Made by a program: the position numbers and the translations under genes. The notes below the pieces were generated by a model. That model worked only from the letters and a program-made list of their open reading frames with translations, was not told where the DNA came from and made no database searches. Shown piece after piece: positions 59,239 to 64,000 of a stretch of DNA of 64,000 nucleotides. Each line of letters opens with the position of its first letter. Within the stretch, counting starts at the first letter, position 1. This DNA comes from JAIOSM01 sp023143455 (GTDB lineage: Bacteria; Desulfobacterota; Desulfobacteria; Desulfobacterales; Desulfobacteraceae): NCBI GenBank assembly GCA_030632885.1, contig DAOVTW010000015.1:1-64000 (forward strand), read 5' to 3'.

Positions 59239-59749
59239 AATTCTTCAATACCCCGAAAAATCATTATTACTACCATCTGAGCCTGTAAAAACCATTGATG
59301 ACAAAATTATATCCTTAACCAAGGATATGGGAGAAACAATGTTTGCGGCTCCCGGAGTGGGACTTGCAGCTCCACAGATTGGAGTAAATCAAAGGATTAT
59401 TGTTTATGATACTAGGGCTGACATACCTAAAGATTCTGAAGATAAAACTAAAGCCAAAGAATTTAAAGCACTTATAAACCCTGAGATTATAAAAAAAACA
59501 GGTAGCATTGTATCAGAAAATGAAGCCTGCCTTAGTGTTCCCGATCTTACATCAAATGCTAAAAGATATGAGAAAGTAACAATAAAAGCCTTAAACATTG
59601 ATGGGGAAAAACTTGAATTTAATGTTGAAGGTATTTTTGCTATAATTATGCAGCATGAAATTGATCACCTGGATGGAATTTTGTTTTTTGAGAGGATCAG
59701 TCTCCTTAAGAAAAAAATGTACAAAAAAAGAATTGCAAAAAAAGAATAA
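59225..59749 (+). CDS. def: Peptide deformylase
   Basis: A 174-residue metalloenzyme removing formyl from new N-terminal methionine. The three motifs are GVGLAAPQIGV, EACLSVP (usually EGCLSVP; the metal-binding Cys is present) and QHEIDHLDG. It lies with fmt, its functional counterpart. Confidence 0.96.
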   Translation: MAILEILQYPEKSLLLPSEPVKTIDDKIISLTKDMGETMFAAPGVGLAAPQIGVNQRIIVYDTRADIPKDSEDKTKAKEFKALINPEIIKKTGSIVSENEACLSVPDLTSNAKRYEKVTIKALNIDGEKLEFNVEGIFAIIMQHEIDHLDGILFFERISLLKKKMYKKRIAKKE

Positions 59750-59753
59750 GAAA

Positions 59754-60737
59754 GTGAAAAATAAATTTAATATAATTTTCATGGGAACTCCTGATTTTTC
59801 TGTTCCAGCATTTAAAGCATTATTGAAATCAAAACATAAAATAAGCCTTGTGGTAACTCAACCTGACAGACCTAAGGGCAGAGGCAGGAAAACAACACCA
59901 CCCCCTGTAAAAAAAATTGCCATAGACTCTGGTATTGAAGTTATTCAACCTGAAAATATTAACAACCCGGAAATTACAGAAAAACTTAAATCTTTAAATC
60001 CAGATCTTTTTGTTGTTGTAGCATTTGGTCAAAAACTTTCTGAAGCAACTCTCAATATTCCAACAATTTATCCGATTAACATCCATGCTTCTCTTCTACC
60101 TAAATACAGAGGTTCTTCACCAATTCAAGCAGCCATACTCAATTTAGATAAAACAACAGGAATAGCTACAATGATTATGGGGAAAAGTCTTGACACAGGA
60201 GATATTCTACTCTCTTTGAAAACTGATATCTCTCCAAATGAAACTGCTGAAACACTCCATGACAAATTGGCTGACATGGGAGGAGACCTGATTTGTTCAA
60301 CTCTTGATGCAATCTTAACAAATTCCTTAACTCCAACTCCCCAAAATCATAAATTGGCGACATATGCACCAATGCTAAAAAAAAGTGACGGTGAAATTCA
60401 CTGGGAAGAATCAAGTGAAAAAATATGTGCCAAAATTAGGGCAATGACACCATGGCCGGGAGCATTTACATATCTTGATAACAAAACCCTTAAAATTTTT
60501 AAAGCTGAACCAATTATATTAAACAAGGCTGAAGAAAATTTTAAGTCAGTTGAGCCTAAAACAATGCCCGGCACCATAATAGAATGCCACAACAATGAAA
60601 TTCGTGTTGCTTCTTCAGATGGTGCGGTAAATATTCTTGAACTTATGGGCAAATCAGGAAAACGCCTTAAAGCTGAAGATTTTTTACGAGGTAATAAAAT
60701 AAAAAAGGGTATGAAATTAATTAATAATGATTCCTGA
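59754..60737 (+). CDS. fmt: Methionyl-tRNA formyltransferase
   Basis: Formylates initiator Met-tRNA. The GTG at 59754, 4 bp after the def stop, gives 327 residues starting MKNKFNIIFMGTPDFSV, the usual N-terminus; the open frame extends back to 59655 inside def but that part is unlike the family. Motifs are QPDRPKGRGRK, the catalytic INIHASLLPKYRGSSPIQAAI with Asn and His, and MIMGKSLDTGDILL with the catalytic Asp. It overlaps rsmB by 11 bp. Confidence 0.94.
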   Translation: MKNKFNIIFMGTPDFSVPAFKALLKSKHKISLVVTQPDRPKGRGRKTTPPPVKKIAIDSGIEVIQPENINNPEITEKLKSLNPDLFVVVAFGQKLSEATLNIPTIYPINIHASLLPKYRGSSPIQAAILNLDKTTGIATMIMGKSLDTGDILLSLKTDISPNETAETLHDKLADMGGDLICSTLDAILTNSLTPTPQNHKLATYAPMLKKSDGEIHWEESSEKICAKIRAMTPWPGAFTYLDNKTLKIFKAEPIILNKAEENFKSVEPKTMPGTIIECHNNEIRVASSDGAVNILELMGKSGKRLKAEDFLRGNKIKKGMKLINNDS

Positions 60738-62100
60738 CTCTCGCCATATGGCACTTACAATTCTGGTTTATTCAGAAACAAATAAAGTTGTGCTGGATGA
60801 AAGCCTTTTAAAATTTTCACAAAATCTTGGAAAACTTTCAAAAAAAGACAGAGCCCTTGCCAACTCAATTATTTTTGGAACTTTAAGATTCAAGGCAAAA
60901 CTTGACTGGATAATTACACCATTTTCAAACAAAAAAATAAAAGAATTGGATGCTATTGTCATCTGGGCAATAAGAATAGCTCTTTTCCAAATAATGTTCA
61001 TGGATAAAATCCCTGTATCAGCAGCTGTTAACACAGCAGTAAATATTGTAAAAGCTGAAGCAGGTAAAGGTGCTGCAAACTTTTCTAATGCAGTTTTAAG
61101 AAAAGTTTCAAAACAATATTCAAAAGTTAAACTACCTGACAAAATAAAGGACCCTGCCCTTTTCTTATCTGTTGATAAATCATTACCTTTATGGCTTGCA
61201 AAAAAATGGATTAAACAATACGGTTTCGAGGAATGTTTAAAAATAGGAGATGCAATTAACAGTGTTCCATTAATTACAATCAGAACCAACACTCTAAAAA
61301 CTGATAGAGAAAGCCTTTTTAAAGAAATTGAGAATGATGTAAAAAATGCCTGTTTTACTAAATATGCTAAAGATGGAATATCATTTACAAATCCTTCTCA
61401 ACCAATACACGAAAGCATAAGTTTTAAAAAAGGCTTGTTTCAAGTCCAGGACGAAGCTGCGCAAATCACAACCATACTGCTTGACCCTAAACCCTTTGAT
61501 ACCATACTTGACGCATGTGCTGGAAATGGTGGCAAAACAGCCCATACAGCCCAGCTAATGTTAAATAAAGGCAGAATAGTTGCCACAGACACCAGCGGTA
61601 AAAGAATAGCAAACCTTGAAAAAGAAATAAAACGTCTCTCTTTAACAATAGTTGAGACTAAACAGATAAATATTTTAAAACTTGATAATAAATCCTTTGG
61701 TCAGGATTTAGATAAAGGCTTTGATAAAGTGCTTGTTGATGCTCCATGCACAGGCCTTGGAGTTTTAAAAAGAAATCCAGATGGTAAATGGAATAAAACT
61801 CCTAAAGACATCAAAAGGCTTGCAGCAAAGCAAAAAAGACTGCTTAGCAGCGCTGCCCAATTTGTAAAACCCGGAGGAATACTTCTATTTTCAGTATGTT
61901 CATCCGAACTTGAGGAAAATGAATATGTAATTCAAGATTTTCTCAAACTAAACAATGAATTTAAAATTGATAAAAACTTAAAAAACCAAACATCCTTGCT
62001 GGATAGCTCTTTTTTCACTGATCAAGGATTTTTTAAAAGCTTTCCCCATGCTCTTTTCATGGATGGTTTTTTTGTGGCGCGTTTAATAAAAAAGAAATAA
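60727..62100 (+). CDS. rsmB: 16S rRNA m5C967 methyltransferase RsmB
   Basis: A 457-residue enzyme with an N-terminal NusB-like domain (about 1-140, VLDESLLKFSQNLGKLSKKDRALANSIIFGTLR) and a C-terminal AdoMet Rossmann domain: LDACAGNGGKTAHTAQLM binds AdoMet, and VDAPCTGLG and LFSVCSSE supply the two catalytic cysteines of m5C enzymes. It lies between fmt and the PASTA gene. Confidence 0.95.
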   Translation: MIPDSRHMALTILVYSETNKVVLDESLLKFSQNLGKLSKKDRALANSIIFGTLRFKAKLDWIITPFSNKKIKELDAIVIWAIRIALFQIMFMDKIPVSAAVNTAVNIVKAEAGKGAANFSNAVLRKVSKQYSKVKLPDKIKDPALFLSVDKSLPLWLAKKWIKQYGFEECLKIGDAINSVPLITIRTNTLKTDRESLFKEIENDVKNACFTKYAKDGISFTNPSQPIHESISFKKGLFQVQDEAAQITTILLDPKPFDTILDACAGNGGKTAHTAQLMLNKGRIVATDTSGKRIANLEKEIKRLSLTIVETKQINILKLDNKSFGQDLDKGFDKVLVDAPCTGLGVLKRNPDGKWNKTPKDIKRLAAKQKRLLSSAAQFVKPGGILLFSVCSSELEENEYVIQDFLKLNNEFKIDKNLKNQTSLLDSSFFTDQGFFKSFPHALFMDGFFVARLIKKK

Positions 62101-62110
62101 GAACAAAAGT

Positions 62111-63106
62111 ATGAAGTCTTTTATTAAATATTTTCTTATTTTTCTTTCTGCCCTTGCAGCGACTGCAGCAGGAACATATATTGCTATTACTCTTGTTACT
62201 TCAGATTCAAAAGAAGTTGTTCTGCCCGATTTAAAAGGGAAAAATATTATTTTTGTTTTAGAAACACTTACAGCACTAGATTTAAATCCAAAACTATACG
62301 GTACTGAATATAATAAAACATGCCCCAGATATCATGTTCTATCCCAAGATCCCGAACCTGGCATGGTTATTAAGAAAGGCAGAGATGTTGTTCTTTATAT
62401 CTCAAAAGGAAAAAAGCATATCAATATGCCGGACTTAAGATACTTGTTTATAAATGATGCAAAAATTCTTATTGAAAAAAATGAATTTAAAACAGGTTTT
62501 ATATCTAAAGCATATTCAGACAACATTGCTAAGGACAAAATAATTTCTCAATATCCATGTGCATATACAAGCCAAGAGCTTGATTCAAAAATTAATCTTC
62601 TCATAAGTAAAGGGGAAAAATTAGAACAATATGCCATGCCTGACCTTTATTCTATTTATCTGAAAGATGCAAAAAACATAATTAATAATAAAAACCTTAA
62701 TATTGCATCCATTGAATCAGGTAATTTAATAACCTTACCTCAGAATGTGATTATCAAACAGACGCCTGCACCGGGAAGCATTGTAACAAAAGAAACTAAA
62801 ATATCACTCATTGTAAACAGAAAAACCCAAAGGCAATTTTTAGATCCTGATGCTATGGAAAGTGTAGTTGTGATAACACATTCTCTTGAACCAGGGTTTC
62901 TTAAAAAACATGTCTTGATAACTGCAAACCTTTTTGGGTTTGAATTAAACCTTGTAGACAAATATGTCGCAGGCGCTGAAAACATATATGCTCTTGTTCC
63001 CGGAGGCATTAAAACCGAAATAAAAATATATGTTGATGAGGAACTTGTTAAAACACAAATAATAAATCCCTGGAAAACAGGCACAAACGCAGGAGAAACA
63101 GAATGA
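62111..63106 (+). CDS. PASTA-domain membrane protein
   Basis: A 331-residue protein: short cytoplasmic N-terminus, one membrane segment (YFLIFLSALAATAAGTYIAIT) and three PASTA domains (about 38-100, 102-170, 172-238) with the repeating pattern of LPDL/MPDL...A...L...SQDPEPGMVIKKG. A further unrelated domain occupies 240-331. PASTA domains bind peptidoglycan-like glycans or muropeptides. Unlike the well known PASTA proteins there is no kinase or transpeptidase domain. Its place between rsmB and rpe suggests a house-keeping, possibly cell-wall role. It overlaps rpe by 4 bp. Confidence 0.85.
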   Translation: MKSFIKYFLIFLSALAATAAGTYIAITLVTSDSKEVVLPDLKGKNIIFVLETLTALDLNPKLYGTEYNKTCPRYHVLSQDPEPGMVIKKGRDVVLYISKGKKHINMPDLRYLFINDAKILIEKNEFKTGFISKAYSDNIAKDKIISQYPCAYTSQELDSKINLLISKGEKLEQYAMPDLYSIYLKDAKNIINNKNLNIASIESGNLITLPQNVIIKQTPAPGSIVTKETKISLIVNRKTQRQFLDPDAMESVVVITHSLEPGFLKKHVLITANLFGFELNLVDKYVAGAENIYALVPGGIKTEIKIYVDEELVKTQIINPWKTGTNAGETE

Positions 63107-63756
63107 CAATAATAGCACCATCAATCCTTTCTGCTGACTTCACGATTCTTGGTCAAGAAATAAATGCTGTGGAAAATGGAGGAGCTGACTGGATCCATAT
63201 TGACGTAATGGATGGACAATTTGTACCAAATATAACCTATGGCCCAATAATTGTTAAAGCATCAAAAAAGGCTACTAACTTACCACTTGATGTACATTTA
63301 ATGATTAAAACACCTGAACTAATCATTCCTGATTTTATCAAAGCCGGAGCAGATTTTATTTCTGTTCATGCAGAAGCATGTACCCATCTTCACAGAACAA
63401 TCCAGATGATTAAAAATGCCAATGTTAAAGCAGGAGTCGCGTTAAACCCTGCAACACCGACTGAAGCTGTAGAATGGATCATGGATGAAATTGATTTTAT
63501 TCTTGTAATGAGTGTTAACCCTGGTTTTGGCGGACAAAAATTTATAAAATCAAGCATTAAAAAAATTGAAAAACTTGCAGCAATGAAAGAAAAGAAAAAC
63601 CCTGACCTTATTATTCAGGTTGATGGCGGAGTCAATGAAAAAACAGTTCAGGATATCTTTAATGCCGGTGCAACTTCTTTTGTAGCAGGTTCATATATTT
63701 TTAATGCTCCTGATTATAAAAAACAAATATCACTGCTCAAAGAGTTAGCAAAATAG
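63103..63756 (+). CDS. rpe: Ribulose-phosphate 3-epimerase
   Basis: A 217-residue TIM-barrel metalloenzyme interconverting ribulose 5-phosphate and xylulose 5-phosphate. APSILSADF, HIDVMDGQFVPNIT, DVHLMI, VMSVNPGFGGQKFI and QVDGGV are all present, including metal-binding His and Asp residues. It follows the PASTA gene with a 4-bp overlap. Confidence 0.97.
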   Translation: MTIIAPSILSADFTILGQEINAVENGGADWIHIDVMDGQFVPNITYGPIIVKASKKATNLPLDVHLMIKTPELIIPDFIKAGADFISVHAEACTHLHRTIQMIKNANVKAGVALNPATPTEAVEWIMDEIDFILVMSVNPGFGGQKFIKSSIKKIEKLAAMKEKKNPDLIIQVDGGVNEKTVQDIFNAGATSFVAGSYIFNAPDYKKQISLLKELAK

Positions 63757-63765
63757 CTCAAACTT

Positions 63766-64000
63766 ATGAATTACAAAATTATTTTTGCCTTAACACTTGT
63801 TCACTTCACAGGTGACTTGTACTCGTCTTTTATCACACCATTAATCCCGGAATTTGTTGATAAGTTCTCTCTTTCATTGGTCCAAGTAGGACTAATGACT
63901 GGAATAGTTCGACTATTGGCTTTTGTTGTTCAACCTTGTATCGGATATTGGGCAGACAGATACGAAACAAGATTCTTCATTCTTTGCGGACTCTTTTTTG
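63766..64000 (+). CDS. MFS transporter (3' partial)
   Basis: An ATG at 63766, 10 bp after the rpe stop, opens a frame running off the window (78 codons). LTLVHFTGDLYSSFITPLIPEF and LSLVQVGLMTGIVRLLAF form the first two membrane helices; GYWADRYETR is the loop 2-3 motif A of the major facilitator superfamily. The start resembles the fosmidomycin-resistance (Fsr) branch. The substrate is unknown. Confidence 0.82.
   Translation, partial: MNYKIIFALTLVHFTGDLYSSFITPLIPEFVDKFSLSLVQVGLMTGIVRLLAFVVQPCIGYWADRYETRFFILCGLFF

Noticed and set aside
59655..59753. Earlier start of fmt inside def
   Set aside because: The added residues are a shifted reading of def; GTG at 59754 gives the normal N-terminus.
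1..64000. CRISPR array, prophage or rRNA operon
   Set aside because: No regularly spaced repeats, phage structural genes or rRNA sequence were seen.

Overview
The window is a low-GC chromosome segment that looks like a strictly anaerobic sulfate-reducing bacterium of the Desulfobacterales (Desulfobacteraceae-like; species not determinable). The markers are dsrC, a siroheme decarboxylase gene of the alternative heme pathway, a heterodisulfide reductase / Flx-type NAD(P)H oxidoreductase operon, a Tmc-like transmembrane redox complex with a tetraheme cytochrome c, a tungstate transporter, and selenoproteins in energy metabolism. Most of the rest is Gram-negative housekeeping.

Layout. 1-5.4 kb (+): an SUMF1/FGE-like protein cut by the window edge, an M24 peptidase, xerD, kdsD and a phosphofructokinase. 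5.4-7.1 kb (-): an LpoA-like lipoprotein. 7.5-10.2 kb (+): a hybrid sensor kinase whose base composition differs from its neighbours. 10.3-20.6 kb (-): miaA, preceded in transcription order by a seven-gene hdr-flx operon in which both the HdrA-like and the MvhD/FlxD-like proteins contain an in-frame UGA read as selenocysteine. 20.9-22.4 kb (+): a zinc-type ArsR/SmtB repressor and a two-module permease that also carries an in-frame UGA followed by a SECIS-like hairpin. 23-26 kb (-): tupABC and a cupin gene. 26-28.8 kb (-): a Tmc-like operon. 28.9-31.1 kb (+): a transposase remnant, dsrC, a siroheme decarboxylase gene and a nitrilase-family gene. 31-38.9 kb (-): an RND pump with its adaptor, then mlaEFDCA. 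39-43.8 kb (+): a ribbon-helix-helix-like gene and a giant acyl-CoA dehydratase activase. 43.7-48.6 kb (-): a membrane protein, comEC, murA and tRNA-Leu(UAA). 48.7-50.5 kb (+): maf, yggS, queH. 50.5-55.3 kb (-): a PilB-like ATPase fused to a cyclic-nucleotide-binding domain and a proline-rich tail, a small membrane protein and an ABC-F ATPase. 55.5-64 kb (+): ppdK, then ribF-def-fmt-rsmB-PASTA-rpe, and the start of an MFS transporter.

How the parts fit. The hdr-flx, tmc and dsrC genes together suggest a network in which NAD(P)H, membrane quinones or periplasmic cytochromes exchange electrons with cytoplasmic thiol/disulfide carriers such as DsrC. Tungsten uptake and selenocysteine use fit the metalloenzyme demand of such an organism. 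The most unusual items are three UGA codons with matching downstream hairpins (one in a metal-efflux-type permease beside a CzrA-like sensor), the two-module HdrA, a membrane HdrC-like subunit with a CxxCH heme site, the PilB-CNB-proline fusion, and a 35-bp near-identical inverted repeat pair at 10.25 and 22.5 kb.
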